Source: Acidocella sp. (GTDB lineage: Bacteria > Pseudomonadota > Alphaproteobacteria > Acetobacterales > Acetobacteraceae). Taken from it: a stretch of DNA of 33,918 nucleotides. Every line of letters begins with the position of its first letter. The first letter of the stretch is position 1. Positions 1-9,404 of this stretch are shown here, piece after piece. The notes under the pieces were generated by a model. The model had not been told where the DNA came from. It made no database searches and saw nothing but the letters and a program-made list of their open reading frames with translations. Both the position numbers and the translations under genes were made by a program. The stretch spans positions 8,945 to 42,862 of the forward strand of contig NZ_JAQTZC010000010.1 in NCBI RefSeq assembly GCF_028687955.1. The letters are read 5' to 3'.

Positions 1-638
1 TTGGCAGCCTCCAGCACGGCTTCCAGATCGCCGTACTGCCCGATCAATTCCGCCGCCCCTTTCGGCCCGATCCCGCGCACCCCCGGCACATTATCCACCG
101 CATCGCCGATCAGCGCCTGCACCTCGATCACCTTGTCAGGCGTTACGCCGAATTTGGCCGCCACCTCCGCTTCGCCGATGGGCACGTTCTTCATCGGGTC
201 GAGCATGCTCACGCCGGGGCGGATCAGCTGCATCAAATCCTTGTCGGACGAGACGATCACCGCCTCGCCCCCGGCCGCAAGCGCCGCCTTCGCATAAGCG
301 GCGATCAAATCGTCAGCCTCCCAATCATCAAGCTCGATGCTGGGTAGCCCAAAGGCTCTCGCCGCCTCGCGGATGAGCGCGAACTGCGGCGCCAGCTCCG
401 GCGGTGTTTCGGGCCGCTGCGCCTTGTAGGGCGTATACATCCGGTTGCGGAACGTCATCCGCCCGGCATCGAAAATCACCGCCAGATGCGAGCCGGTGTG
501 CTCCTTCATCAGCCGCGCGATCATATTGCAGAAGCCGAACACCGCGTTCACATGCACGCCATCCGGGCGTGTCATATCCGGGATCGCGTGGAACGCCCGG
601 AAGATGAAGCCTGAGCCGTCGACGAGGACGAGTCTCAT
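1..638 (-). CDS. polA: DNA polymerase I, N-terminal 5'-3' exonuclease part (cut by window edge)
   Basis: The first 212 codons of DNA polymerase I are visible; the 3' end lies outside the window. The product begins MRLVLVDGSGFIFRAFHA, the classic 5'-nuclease start with metal-binding Asp7. Further in are the acidic cluster DDWEADDLIAAY, then SSDKDLMQL and GDAVDNVPGVRGIGPKGA. These are the FEN/5'-3' exonuclease metal sites and the helix-hairpin-helix. This domain removes RNA primers and damaged strands during lagging-strand synthesis and repair. The ATG is at 638, ten bases after the stop of the small zinc-finger gene, so the two are probably co-transcribed. Whether the proofreading and polymerase domains follow cannot be seen here; a stand-alone exonuclease is possible but less likely. 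Confidence 0.93.
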   Translation of the reverse strand, partial: MRLVLVDGSGFIFRAFHAIPDMTRPDGVHVNAVFGFCNMIARLMKEHTGSHLAVIFDAGRMTFRNRMYTPYKAQRPETPPELAPQFALIREAARAFGLPSIELDDWEADDLIAAYAKAALAAGGEAVIVSSDKDLMQLIRPGVSMLDPMKNVPIGEAEVAAKFGVTPDKVIEVQALIGDAVDNVPGVRGIGPKGAAELIGQYGDLEAVLEAA

Positions 639-648
639 GCCCTTGCGG

Positions 649-840
649 TCAGTGCCCGTCATCGCGCGCGCCCGGCTCCAGCACGAACAGTCGCGAGCAA
701 TACGGGCACATGATTTGTGTTCCGGTGATCTTCAGATACACCTTGGGGTGGCCAAGCGGCCCAACGCCGCCATCGCAGGAGACGGCATGGGTTTTTACAT
801 GGATGATTTCGGTCGGGGTCTTGGTTGTGGCGTTGTCCAT
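649..840 (-). CDS. Small CHCC zinc-finger domain protein
   Basis: This 63-residue protein carries one metal-binding motif: Cys22, His31, Cys45 and Cys48 (C-x8-H-x13-C-x2-C). That is the zf-CHCC family, related to the NDUFS6 accessory subunit of complex I. In bacteria these small proteins are widespread in alphaproteobacteria and their role is not firmly settled. I chose the ATG at 840 (MDNATTKTPTEIIHV) because the family starts near there and an AAGG element lies upstream. A longer reading from 978 would add about 46 Arg-rich residues and overlap the divergent hydrolase gene. It sits directly upstream of polA on the same strand with a 10-bp gap. Confidence 0.88.
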   Translation of the reverse strand: MDNATTKTPTEIIHVKTHAVSCDGGVGPLGHPKVYLKITGTQIMCPYCSRLFVLEPGARDDGH

Positions 841-872
841 GGGTTCTGCCTTGCTGCGATGAATACGGCGCG

Positions 873-1856
873 ATGATAGCTTCATTTCTGCGTAACCCCA
901 AGCTCTGGTCCTTGCTGCTGGCCTTGAGCTTGCCCGGCTGCGCACCCCTCCCCTACGGTGTCCCCAAGGCGTCCGCAAACCACCCGATCATCACCAGCGG
1001 CATTTTCACCCTGCCGGATGGCGCGCGCCTGCCCTACCGGCTCTACCCCGCGCAAGGCCCGCTCAAAGCCGTGGTCCTGGCGCTGCACGGCTATACCGAC
1101 AGCCGCGACGCCTGGGTGCTGCTGGCGCAAACCCTCAACGCGCGGGGCATCGCGCTTTATGCGCCGGACCAATCCGGCTTCGGCGCCACCGCCAACCGCG
1201 GCGCCTGGCCGGGCACCGCCACGCTGGTTGATGAAGCCCGTGCCATGGCGGTGCAGTTGCGCGAAAAATATCCGCATACCCGGCTGGTGCTCATGGGCGA
1301 GAGCATGGGCGGCGGCATTGGCCTGCTGCTCGGCGCCTCATCCAACCCGCCGCCGGTGGATGCCTATATCCTCTCCGCCCCCGCCGTCTGGCGGGTGGGT
1401 AGGCTGTATCGCACGGTGCTGTTCATGGCCGATGCGCTGGCCCCGCAGATGCGCCTCACCGGCCATGCCGTGCACATCCGCGCCAGCGATAACACCGCGG
1501 CCCTCATCGCCTTCGGGGAAGACCCGCTCACCATCCGCGCGCCAAATCTGCGCAGCATCGCCGGGCTCACCAGCCTCATGGCCCAGGCTCAAGGCTCATG
1601 CGCGCATTTCCGCCAACCGGCGCTCATCCTTTATGGCGGGCATGACGAGCTGATCCCCAAGGCGGCCATGCGCCGCTGCTGGCGCGCCCTGCCGCCGGGC
1701 GCCCCGGTCATCCTGGCGTATTACCCGCCGGATTATCACATGATCCCGCGTGACCTGGAGCGGGCTACGCCCAGCGCCGATATTCTCGGCTACATACTGG
1801 GCACGGGGCTGGAATCCTCGGCCCCCAGCGCCGCTACGGTATTTCTGGCGGACTGA
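873..1856 (+). CDS. Secreted alpha/beta hydrolase, lysophospholipase-like (probable lipoprotein)
   Basis: This 327-residue alpha/beta-hydrolase resembles the monoglyceride lipase / Hydrolase_4 (serine aminopeptidase S33) group. The nucleophile elbow is GESMGG with Ser144. The likely acid is in YGGHDELIP and the catalytic His in DYHMIPRD. The oxyanion region LHGYTDSRDAW is present near residue 71. The N-terminus has a hydrophobic stretch ending LPGC (Cys23), which reads as a lipobox with an unusual Pro at position -2. It is therefore probably a lipoprotein, less certainly a periplasmic or membrane-held enzyme. The start at 873 gives this signal directly. Its 3' end overlaps the convergent thioesterase gene by 23 bp. 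Substrate unknown; esters of lipids are the usual class. Confidence 0.85.
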   Translation: MIASFLRNPKLWSLLLALSLPGCAPLPYGVPKASANHPIITSGIFTLPDGARLPYRLYPAQGPLKAVVLALHGYTDSRDAWVLLAQTLNARGIALYAPDQSGFGATANRGAWPGTATLVDEARAMAVQLREKYPHTRLVLMGESMGGGIGLLLGASSNPPPVDAYILSAPAVWRVGRLYRTVLFMADALAPQMRLTGHAVHIRASDNTAALIAFGEDPLTIRAPNLRSIAGLTSLMAQAQGSCAHFRQPALILYGGHDELIPKAAMRRCWRALPPGAPVILAYYPPDYHMIPRDLERATPSADILGYILGTGLESSAPSAATVFLAD

Positions 1857-2241
1857 ACGGGCGCGGCTTGCCCTCGGCGTCGATGGCCACGAAGGTGAAC
1901 ATTGCCTTGGTCACGCGGTATTCCTCATGCGTGTTGCGCCGCCGCCGCCAGGCTTCCACGTTGATCTTCAGCGAGGTCCGCCCGGTGGAGAGCAACTCGC
2001 AATAAACGCTTACCTCATCGCCGATCTTCACCGGCCGCAGAAAGCTCATCGCATCGGCCGAAACCGTGACGCAGCGCCCGCGCGCCACCCGCGCCGCCAG
2101 ATTGCCCGCCGCCAGATCCATCTGGCTCATCAGCCAGCCGCCGAAAATATCGCCATCCGGGTTGGAATCGGCCGGCATGGCGATGGTGCGGATCATCGGC
2201 ACCCCGGCCGGCGGCGTCTCGCCCGGCATCGCGTGCGTCAT
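1834..2241 (-). CDS. yciA: Acyl-CoA thioesterase, YciA-like hot-dog fold
   Basis: This 135-residue single hot-dog protein carries the YciA/acyl-CoA hydrolase signature RTIAMPADSNPDGDIFGG followed by WLMSQMD, near residues 18-42. The Asn and Asp of that loop are the family's catalytic residues. Such enzymes hydrolyse acyl-CoA to free acid and CoA in the cytoplasm and act as hexamers. The gene starts one base after the trxA stop (TAA-C-ATG), so it is almost certainly translated from the trxA mRNA. Its last 23 bp overlap the end of the convergent lipase-like gene on the other strand. The length is normal for the family; the acyl-chain preference cannot be read from sequence. Confidence 0.9.
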   Translation of the reverse strand: MTHAMPGETPPAGVPMIRTIAMPADSNPDGDIFGGWLMSQMDLAAGNLAARVARGRCVTVSADAMSFLRPVKIGDEVSVYCELLSTGRTSLKINVEAWRRRRNTHEEYRVTKAMFTFVAIDAEGKPRPFSPPEIP

Positions 2242-2242
2242 G

Positions 2243-2560
2243 TTACAGGCTCTTGTCGATCCACGCCTTCAACGCTGATTTCGGCGCCGCGCCCACCTGG
2301 CTGGCCGCCACCTTGCCGTCCTTGAAGATCAGCAGCGTGGGGATGCCGCGCACGCCAAACTGCGAGGGGGTCATCGGGTTCTCGTCGATATTCACCTTCA
2401 CGATCTCAAGCTTGCCCTCATATTCCTTGCTCAGCTCCTCGAGCGAGGGCGCGATCGTCCGGCACGGGCCGCACCATTCGGCCCAGAAATCCACCAGCAC
2501 CGGGGCGCTGGATTTCAGTACATCCGCATCGAAGGTCTCGTCGGTAACAGCCTTGCTCAT
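2243..2560 (-). CDS. trxA: Thioredoxin
   Basis: This 105-residue thioredoxin has the redox site WCGPC (Cys30 and Cys33), the conserved VLVDFWAEW strand before it and the cis-proline segment GIPTLLIF. It reduces cytoplasmic disulfides, with electrons from thioredoxin reductase. I chose the ATG at 2560 because AAGGGAAG lies just upstream and the product [10 protein letters not shown] matches family length. A longer reading from 2617 would run into addA. It lies 53 bp after addA and one base before the thioesterase gene. The addB-addA-trxA order is common in alphaproteobacteria. Confidence 0.97.
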   Translation of the reverse strand: MSKAVTDETFDADVLKSSAPVLVDFWAEWCGPCRTIAPSLEELSKEYEGKLEIVKVNIDENPMTPSQFGVRGIPTLLIFKDGKVAASQVGAAPKSALKAWIDKSL

Positions 2561-2613
2561 GATAGCTTCCCTTAAGTGGTTGGATGAGAACATGGCGGTG
2601 AAACCCGCCCTAA

Positions 2614-5600
2614 TCAAGCCGGGGCATGCGCGTCCAGCATTTCATCGGGCACCTGCATGGCCACCGCGCTCTGTGTCCATATCAGCAGACATACCACGGC
2701 ATGGGCGGGATAGATCTGCGCCAATATCGCCCGGTAGGCCGCCAATTGCCGCAAATACCCTGGGGGAATCAACTCTGGCGTGTCCGGCGGGGCGCGGTCG
2801 GTCTTGTAATCGGCGATCATCACCCGCTGCGCCGTTACCGCCAGACGGTCTACCAGACCGCCGATTTCCACATCCCCCACCACCCCCGCGAGCGGCACCT
2901 CCGCCCGGCTCCCTGGCCCGAACAGCGCCGCCAGCGCCGGGTTTTGCAAAACCGCCCGCACCGAATCGTGGATTTCCGCCGCGCTGCCCGCCAGCTCCGG
3001 CACGCCGGCAAGAAAACGCGCCGCCGCCGCCGCCCGCGCCGGCGGGGGCAGTTCCGGCAGATGCTGCAACAGCGCATGCACCGTCCGGCCGCGCGCCATT
3101 GCCGCCGCGCGCGCGGCGCGGGTCTGCATCTGCTCCGTCCCCAGCGGACTCGCCGCCAGCGCCTGACGGGCAACGTCCTCCACCCCCCGGCTTGGCGCGA
3201 TGCGCTCCGGCCGCGTTGTCTCCACCCCTGGCGGGGCCGCCACCCAGCCCGGCGCCGCGCCCGCCCAGCCGGGCAGCGCCGCTTCATGCGTTACCTTATG
3301 CTCCGCCTTGTCATCCGGCCTTGCGGTCTGCGCGCAGGCATGCACCAGCCGCCCGTCCACATCCGCTACCTCCGGCAGCCGCGCGAACCCGGCCCGCGCC
3401 AGCTCATACCAGCTCGTTTCCGCCACATTGTGGCGCCCTTTGGCGCCGCAGATGATCAGCCCGTCCTCCGCGCGCGTGAGCGCCACATAGAGCAGGCGGT
3501 TATATTCCTGCACCTCGGCGGCGGCGGCGTTTGCCGCGGCGCCGGCCACCGCCGCGGCGCGCAGGTCCGTGCGCGGGCAGAACACAGGCACGCGCACATC
3601 CTCCCCCGGCACCGGCAGCCAGAACAGCGTCTCCTTCTGCGCCCCCGTGGGCAGCGCTGTCGTATCGGGCAGAATCACAACCGGCGCCTGCAAGCCCTTC
3701 GCCCCATGCACGGTCATGATCCGCACGGCATCCCCGCCTGAATCCGCCTCGCGCTTGATCTGCGCCCCCGCCTGGCGCAGCTGATGCACAAATAGCTGTA
3801 GCGCCCCTGGCTCGCTCTGCGTGAATTTCAACGCCTCGGTCAGAAACTCATCCACCGGCTCGGCTGCCTCCGGCCCCAGGCGGCGTAAAATCCGGCTGCG
3901 CCCGCCAAGCGGCCCCAGCGCCTCGCTCAGCAGCGCGAAGGGGGAGAGAAAATCCGCTTTCGCACGCAGCGTCTCGAAAAACGCCTTCGCCGCCGCCCAC
4001 GCCGCCCGTTCCGCGTGGCGCGCATACAGCGCCGCCAGCAGGCTGCCCCGGCGGCCCATCGCCAGCGCCATCAGGCTCTCATCGCTCAAGCCCCCCAGCG
4101 GCGAGACCAGATATTGCGCGAAGGCCAGATCATCATCGCCCAGCAGCAGCGCATCGCACAACGCCAGCAGATCGCCCACCGCCAGCTGCGCGGTCAGCAC
4201 CATGCGGTCCAGCCCCGCCACCGGCACCCCGCGCGCCTTGCACTCGCGGGTGATGGCGCCCACCAGCGCATCGCGGCGGCGCACCAGAATCAAAAAATCC
4301 CCTGGCCGCACCGCGCGGCCCCGGCTTTGCAAAATCTCGCCCGTGTCCAGGCGTTTTTTAATGTCGAGGGCAATCTGGCGGGCCAGCAGGGCCTTGGACG
4401 AATCAGCCCCTTCGTAATCCTCCGGCACCGCCCAGGGCGGCAGCTCCGCCGGCGCCGCCGCCTCGCTCAGCGGCCATAATTCCACCCACCCGGCCTGCCC
4501 CGCGCGGCTCACCTCATGTTTGAGCACTTCCGTGCCGCGGCAAACCCCCGCGCGCGCCGGGCCGGTTGCGAACACCGCATCCACCAGCGCCAGCACGGGC
4601 GCCGTGGAGCGGAAGGAGACCGAGAGCCTGCCATCCACCCAGCGCTGCCCGGCCGCCTTCACCTTTTCGCGAAACTTCGCCTGATTCGCCGTAAAACTTT
4701 CCAAATCCGCGCCCTGGAACGAGAAGATCGACTGCTTCGCATCGCCCACCGCGAAGATCGTCCGCGCGCCCTCGCGCGCGCCCGCCCCGGCAAAAAATTC
4801 ATCGGCGATCTTCGCCGCGATCTCCCATTGCGCCGGCGCGGTATCCTGCACCTCGTCGAGCAGCAGATGCGCGATCCCGCCATCCAATTTATAAAGTATC
4901 CAGGTGGCGCCGGGGTCCTCGAACAATGTCGCGGTATGGCGCACCAGGTCGGCATAGCTCAGCTGCGCCGCGAGGCGCTTTTGCGCCGCGTCGTTCTGCA
5001 CAATCGGGGCGGCCAGCTGCATCAGGCTTGCATTCAGCGCCGCCAGCCGTGCCGCGCGGATCTGCTCCAGCGCCGCCTCCAAGCGTTTGCATTCCGCCGC
5101 GATCTCGGCGCGAATGTCAGCCTCTTCCGCGGCAAGCCCCTTGCCGAAAAAATTATGCAGCTTGCCCGGCGGGCCTTTGCCCTTGGCGGTAAAATGCACG
5201 GCCAGCCAGTCATCCCACTTCGCCGCGCGCGCCGCTTGCGGCTGCGCCAGCCAGTCCAGCGCTTCATGCGCCCATGCCTGGCCAGATTTGTTGCCCCGTT
5301 CGGCCAATCGCCGCAGCGCCGCGCGCAGCTCTTCCTCGCGCGGCAGCACCACGGCCTGCGCGCGCAGCGCCGCCTCGCTCTGCGTCCCCGCGCCCAGTGC
5401 CGCGCGTTGTAAAGGGACGATTCCGGCGGCTTCGCGAACATGCAGCAAGCTGGCGGACATTTGCACGAATTTCTGCGTCAGCGCGGCGAAATCAGGCTCG
5501 TTGGTTTCGCCGGCCAGCGTGTAAACCGCCGCCTCATGCCCGGGTTGCGCCAGCACATCCTCGCGCGCCTCGCGCAGGCGCCGGCCTTCCTGCACCTCGT

Positions 5601-6048
5601 CGGCCACCTCGAAATGCGGCGAGAGTCCAGCCTCCAGCGGAAAGCGCCGCAAGAGCGACTGGCAAAAGGCGTGAATCGTCTCGATCCGCAGGCCGCCTGG
5701 CAAATCCAGCACATCGGCGAAGAGCTTACGCGCCAGCACCACATTCGTATCGTTCACCGCCACATCCAGCTCACGCAGCGCGTTTTCCAGATCGGATTTT
5801 TTCATCACCACCCAGTTGCCCAGGCGCGTGTTCAGCCGGATGGTCATTTCCGCCGCGGCCGCCTTGGTGTAGGTGAGGCACAAAATCTTATCCGGCGCAG
5901 TCCCTGAGAGCATCAATCGCAACAGACGGTCGGTTAGAAGTTTGGTCTTGCCGCTCCCGGCCGAAGCCGCGACAAAGGCGGAAACCTTCGGATCAGAGGC
6001 TTCGCGCTGCTGCGCGTTGGCAATTTCAATCACCGTCACTGGCGTCAT
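2614..6048 (-). CDS. addA: Double-strand break repair helicase-nuclease AddA
   Basis: This 1144-residue protein is the UvrD-like helicase and nuclease subunit of AddAB, which resects double-strand ends for RecA loading. Visible motifs are the Walker A ASAGSGKT (28-35), motif [10 protein letters not shown] (Asp near 398), [16 protein letters not shown], motif [15 protein letters not shown] and motif [14 protein letters not shown]. At the C-terminus is a RecB-type nuclease domain with [10 protein letters not shown], then [10 protein letters not shown] near residue 1080 and a [10 protein letters not shown] helix. All catalytic elements look intact. The ATG at 6048 overlaps the addB end by 23 bp. 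GGGGAGG abuts this ATG, so a GTG three codons later (6039), with better spacing, may be the true start. An upstream start at 6093 would overlap addB further and is less likely. Confidence 0.96.
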   Translation of the reverse strand: MTPVTVIEIANAQQREASDPKVSAFVAASAGSGKTKLLTDRLLRLMLSGTAPDKILCLTYTKAAAAEMTIRLNTRLGNWVVMKKSDLENALRELDVAVNDTNVVLARKLFADVLDLPGGLRIETIHAFCQSLLRRFPLEAGLSPHFEVADEVQEGRRLREAREDVLAQPGHEAAVYTLAGETNEPDFAALTQKFVQMSASLLHVREAAGIVPLQRAALGAGTQSEAALRAQAVVLPREEELRAALRRLAERGNKSGQAWAHEALDWLAQPQAARAAKWDDWLAVHFTAKGKGPPGKLHNFFGKGLAAEEADIRAEIAAECKRLEAALEQIRAARLAALNASLMQLAAPIVQNDAAQKRLAAQLSYADLVRHTATLFEDPGATWILYKLDGGIAHLLLDEVQDTAPAQWEIAAKIADEFFAGAGAREGARTIFAVGDAKQSIFSFQGADLESFTANQAKFREKVKAAGQRWVDGRLSVSFRSTAPVLALVDAVFATGPARAGVCRGTEVLKHEVSRAGQAGWVELWPLSEAAAPAELPPWAVPEDYEGADSSKALLARQIALDIKKRLDTGEILQSRGRAVRPGDFLILVRRRDALVGAITRECKARGVPVAGLDRMVLTAQLAVGDLLALCDALLLGDDDLAFAQYLVSPLGGLSDESLMALAMGRRGSLLAALYARHAERAAWAAAKAFFETLRAKADFLSPFALLSEALGPLGGRSRILRRLGPEAAEPVDEFLTEALKFTQSEPGALQLFVHQLRQAGAQIKREADSGGDAVRIMTVHGAKGLQAPVVILPDTTALPTGAQKETLFWLPVPGEDVRVPVFCPRTDLRAAAVAGAAANAAAAEVQEYNRLLYVALTRAEDGLIICGAKGRHNVAETSWYELARAGFARLPEVADVDGRLVHACAQTARPDDKAEHKVTHEAALPGWAGAAPGWVAAPPGVETTRPERIAPSRGVEDVARQALAASPLGTEQMQTRAARAAAMARGRTVHALLQHLPELPPPARAAAAARFLAGVPELAGSAAEIHDSVRAVLQNPALAALFGPGSRAEVPLAGVVGDVEIGGLVDRLAVTAQRVMIADYKTDRAPPDTPELIPPGYLRQLAAYRAILAQIYPAHAVVCLLIWTQSAVAMQVPDEMLDAHAPA

Positions 6049-8929
6049 CCTCCCCGGCCCATTCCACGCGGCGGGAAATACCGGCGTACACATCGTATTT
6101 ATTCACCCGTTTGGGGTGCGGGCTTGCCAGATAGGGCGTTTTTTCATCCGCGAATTTTGCGAACGTCTCAGGCAGAGCCCGCGCCGCATCCTCGATCACC
6201 TCGCGCAGCACCCTTGGTTTTTTCGGTTTCACCTCGCGCACCTCGCCCGCCTCGTGCCGTCCGGAAATTTTCCAGTAGGCCAGCTCAGCCACCTCGCCGG
6301 TGAATTCGTCTCCAAAACATCCGGCCTGCGCCATCACCGCCTCCAGCGGCAACTGCGGCGCGCTGCCGTCCTCCACCTGCCCGTTGCCAGGCGCGGCGCC
6401 GGTTTTGTAATCGATGATGCCGATGGTGCCATCGTTGAATTTTTCAATCCGGTCGGCGCGGCCGGTGAGCGTGAAGCCACCCGGTACCGCCAGCTGGGCT
6501 TTTACCTCCGAAGCCAGATGAACCGGCGCGCCATGCACGGCGCGGCGCGCGCTCTCGCTCTCCAGCACCCAGTCCGCGATGCGCGCCAGCCGCGCCATCC
6601 ACCAATGCTCCAGCGCCGCGCGCGGACGTCTATCACGCATCGCGGTCTGTAGCGCGGAGATGAGGCGCGCGCGCGCATCCGGCGCCGTGAAATTTTCAGG
6701 CAGTTTATAGAATTCGTCCAGCCCCTTGTGCACGATTTCGCCAAAAAGACTGGGGTCGCTCTCTTCGTCGATCGGGTCAAGTTCGGTTATGCGCAGGATT
6801 TTTCTGGTATAAATCGCATAGGGATCAGCCATCAGCGTGGCGAAATCCGAGATGCTCAACCGCTCCGGCCGCGCTTTGGCCGGCGGGCGCGGATAGGGGC
6901 GCGCGCGGCGCTCCAGTTGCGCAGGCTGGTCCAGCTGCAACGCCCAGGAGGCTGCCTGATGCGCCGCCAACCCTTGGCCGTGCAGCATCGCCTGGAGCCG
7001 CGTGAGCCAGCGCGAAGGAACCGCCGGGGCGCGCTCGCGCCGCGCGGGGGCTGCCAGCACAACCTGCGGGCAACATGCGCCCAATGAGAAAAACCCGTGC
7101 GCGGCCATGCCGATTTTCTGTTCCGGCGAGGGCAGCCCGGCGGCCCGGCGCATCGGGCGGCTCAGCCACGGCCCCGGCTCCGCCGGTGCGGGCCACACAC
7201 CCTCCACCAGCCCGCCCAGCACCGCGACATCCACGCTTTGCAGTGCCGCTTCCTGCAAACCCCAGATCGCGACGCGCGGATGCCCGTCCTTGGTGCGCGG
7301 CTTGCGTACTATCGCGCCGTTCAACAGCGCATCGAGCAGATCCGCGGTCTCAGTGCTCGCAACATCAGGAAGGTCTTCAAAAATTTCAAGCGCATGTAAG
7401 AACAATTCAGAAAGCGCGATGCCCGCCTCACCGGGCCAGAGCCGCGCCGCGCCCGGTTCGTCCGGGGTGGTGCACAGCGCCTCGGCCACGCTGAGCAAGT
7501 GGCGAAGCAGTTGCGCGGGATTGCTGCGCACGGGGGGAATCGCCGGGCGCAACATAGCCTCCAGCCGGTCCAGAAACACGCGAAGGGCGGGCTGTGCGGC
7601 CTTATCCAGCCGGAATTTGATCTCATCGAATCCCGGCCCAGGGCGGGTGCCGCGCAGCGCGTGGATTTCTAGATTCCGCGCATGTTCCCTGCACATTTCC
7701 GGCGGCAGCCCGGCGGCGGCCAGCGGGTGCTTCAGCAGGGCCAGCAAAGGCAGCGGGGCGAAGCCGCTCACCAGCGCGCGCGCCAGCAGGCGCAGCAGGA
7801 TCGCGGGCGGGCTTTGCGCCAGCGGCTCGCCCGCGCTGTCATCAGCGGTAATGCCGAAACGCTTCAGGGCCGCCGTTACCCGCGTGGCGAGGCCGCGGTC
7901 CGGGGTGATCAACGCCGCCGTGCGCCCTGGCACTTCCAGCGCGTCACGCAAGATCATCGCGATCGCGGCGGCATTCTGCGCTTCCTCCTGTGCCTCCAGA
8001 CGACTTAGCCCCGCGAGCTGAAACGCGATCGGTTTTTCCCATGCTTCCAGGCAGGCGGCGGGGAGCAATGCGCGCGAAAACACCAGGCTGCGCCCGCCCG
8101 GCACCGGCGATGCGGGGGCGGGCAGGGGCTGCACCTCGGCAGGGCGCGCGCCGATGTCCGCCAGCAGCCGGGCGATGCCGCCTTGCGCGTGGCTGTCATC
8201 CAGCGCCTCCCAGGCGCTCTCGTTCAGGTTGAAATCGTAGCCAGGAAGCAGCAGCAGCCCCTCCGGCAGCCCGGCCACGCGCCGGGCCAGCCGCGCGATG
8301 GCGGGATTGCCTTCGGCGGCGGCCATCCATACCCGGTGGGCCGGCGGGTTAGTTCCCCAGGCGGCGGTTTGCGCGTCCAGTAGCGCCACCAGCCGGGCGG
8401 CGGGATCCGTTGCGCCCATTCCGGCCAGAATCTCCGGCCAGGCATGGGTGATGATCTCGAGGAATTTAAGCGTGGTCTGCCAATGGCTGGCGAGTTCGGC
8501 GGCCACCACATTGGGTAAGGTGGCTTTGAGATCGACCTCGGCATAGGCTGCCTCATCGAGCAGCGCGGCGAGATCGGCGGCAAGCTGCCAGGCGGCATGA
8601 AGCTTTTGCGGCGCGCCGCCCTGGCCGTTCATTTGCAGGATCAACCGCGCCAGAATCGCCTGCCGCTGCATGGGGGGGATGGCTGGCGGCAGGTCCAGCG
8701 CGCCGGCCAGCGCGAGGGCGGCTTCGTCGATGGCGCCAAGCGCGACAATGCGCGGCAGCAGCAATGCCTTGCCCTGGTTTTGTTCCAGAAACGCCCCGGC
8801 CAGCGCCTGCGCCGCGCGGCGGCTGGGCAGCAGGATCAGCCCGTCGGCCGAGTCGCCGCCCGTCTCCAGCCAGCGTTTCGCCAGCGCGGGCAGGAAAGCC
8901 GACTCCGCCGGGAACGCGCCGAGCTTCAT
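6026..8929 (-). CDS. addB: Double-strand break repair protein AddB, alphaproteobacterial type
   Basis: This 967-residue protein is the partner of AddA. Its N-terminus has LILLPSRRAAQAL where firmicute AddB has a Walker A, so no ATP site is seen. At the C-terminus is a nuclease domain: LSISDFATLMADPYAIYTRK, GEIVHKGLDEFY with its His, GRADRIEKF, and GIIDYKTGAAPG with the DYK catalytic triad. Where firmicute AddB begins its iron-sulfur staple with a Cys before Pro, this one has Asp (MADPYA), and no C-terminal Cys triplet is visible. It therefore lacks the Fe-S staple, as is usual for the alphaproteobacterial family. The start overlaps the tsaE stop as ATGA (8926-8929). Translation is probably coupled through tsaE-addB-addA. 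Confidence 0.95.
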   Translation of the reverse strand: MKLGAFPAESAFLPALAKRWLETGGDSADGLILLPSRRAAQALAGAFLEQNQGKALLLPRIVALGAIDEAALALAGALDLPPAIPPMQRQAILARLILQMNGQGGAPQKLHAAWQLAADLAALLDEAAYAEVDLKATLPNVVAAELASHWQTTLKFLEIITHAWPEILAGMGATDPAARLVALLDAQTAAWGTNPPAHRVWMAAAEGNPAIARLARRVAGLPEGLLLLPGYDFNLNESAWEALDDSHAQGGIARLLADIGARPAEVQPLPAPASPVPGGRSLVFSRALLPAACLEAWEKPIAFQLAGLSRLEAQEEAQNAAAIAMILRDALEVPGRTAALITPDRGLATRVTAALKRFGITADDSAGEPLAQSPPAILLRLLARALVSGFAPLPLLALLKHPLAAAGLPPEMCREHARNLEIHALRGTRPGPGFDEIKFRLDKAAQPALRVFLDRLEAMLRPAIPPVRSNPAQLLRHLLSVAEALCTTPDEPGAARLWPGEAGIALSELFLHALEIFEDLPDVASTETADLLDALLNGAIVRKPRTKDGHPRVAIWGLQEAALQSVDVAVLGGLVEGVWPAPAEPGPWLSRPMRRAAGLPSPEQKIGMAAHGFFSLGACCPQVVLAAPARRERAPAVPSRWLTRLQAMLHGQGLAAHQAASWALQLDQPAQLERRARPYPRPPAKARPERLSISDFATLMADPYAIYTRKILRITELDPIDEESDPSLFGEIVHKGLDEFYKLPENFTAPDARARLISALQTAMRDRRPRAALEHWWMARLARIADWVLESESARRAVHGAPVHLASEVKAQLAVPGGFTLTGRADRIEKFNDGTIGIIDYKTGAAPGNGQVEDGSAPQLPLEAVMAQAGCFGDEFTGEVAELAYWKISGRHEAGEVREVKPKKPRVLREVIEDAARALPETFAKFADEKTPYLASPHPKRVNKYDVYAGISRRVEWAGEDDASDGD

Positions 8930-9345
8930 GGCAGATCCTCGTTCAGCTCTGCGCTTCGGCCCGTGCCATCATGGGAGAAGCTCAGCCGCAGGGCGTGCTG
9001 GGGGGTCAGCGGTCCCAGCCGGTCGGGCCATTCCACGATAACGATGCCCTCCAGTGCTTCGTCCCAGCCCAGCTCCTCCAGCGCATGGTGGTCCTGCAAC
9101 CGCCATAGGTCATAATGCCAGATGGTGAGAGTGTCTGTCTCGTATTGCTGCACCAGGGTGAAGGTGGGGGAGGGGACGGTGAGATCTGGCTCGCCGGTCA
9201 ACGCGCGGATGAACGCGCGGGCGAAGCTGGTTTTGCCGGCGCCCAGCGGGCCGGAGAGCAGCAGAACATCCCCGGCGCGCGCCCGGGCGGCGCGTTTTTG
9301 GGCCAGGGCGATGGTCGCGGCTTCATCGGGGAGGAAGATGTGCAT
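8926..9345 (-). CDS. tsaE: tRNA threonylcarbamoyladenosine biosynthesis ATPase TsaE
   Basis: This 139-residue P-loop ATPase has Walker A GPLGAGKT (32-39), followed by the family motifs SPTFTLVQQYE and HYDLWRL, and VEWPDRLG near the end. TsaE works with TsaB and TsaD to make the t6A37 modification of ANN-decoding tRNAs. The ATG at 9345 (MHIFLPDEAAT) matches the family start; the reading frame is open further upstream to 9432 but that part crosses the divergent reductase gene. It overlaps addB by the ATGA junction. In many alphaproteobacteria a sugar kinase and a nucleotidyltransferase gene sit between tsaE and addB; here there is no room for them. Confidence 0.94.
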   Translation of the reverse strand: MHIFLPDEAATIALAQKRAARARAGDVLLLSGPLGAGKTSFARAFIRALTGEPDLTVPSPTFTLVQQYETDTLTIWHYDLWRLQDHHALEELGWDEALEGIVIVEWPDRLGPLTPQHALRLSFSHDGTGRSAELNEDLP

Positions 9346-9404
9346 GATACTCTTTTTAGGGCATGCGCTTGATTGTGGAAGAGCGGTGCGGCAAAGCCTG
9401 GGGT

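Noticed and set aside
1834..1856. Convergent overlap of the lipase-like and thioesterase genes
   Set aside because: Short tail-to-tail overlaps are common in compact genomes and need no special explanation.
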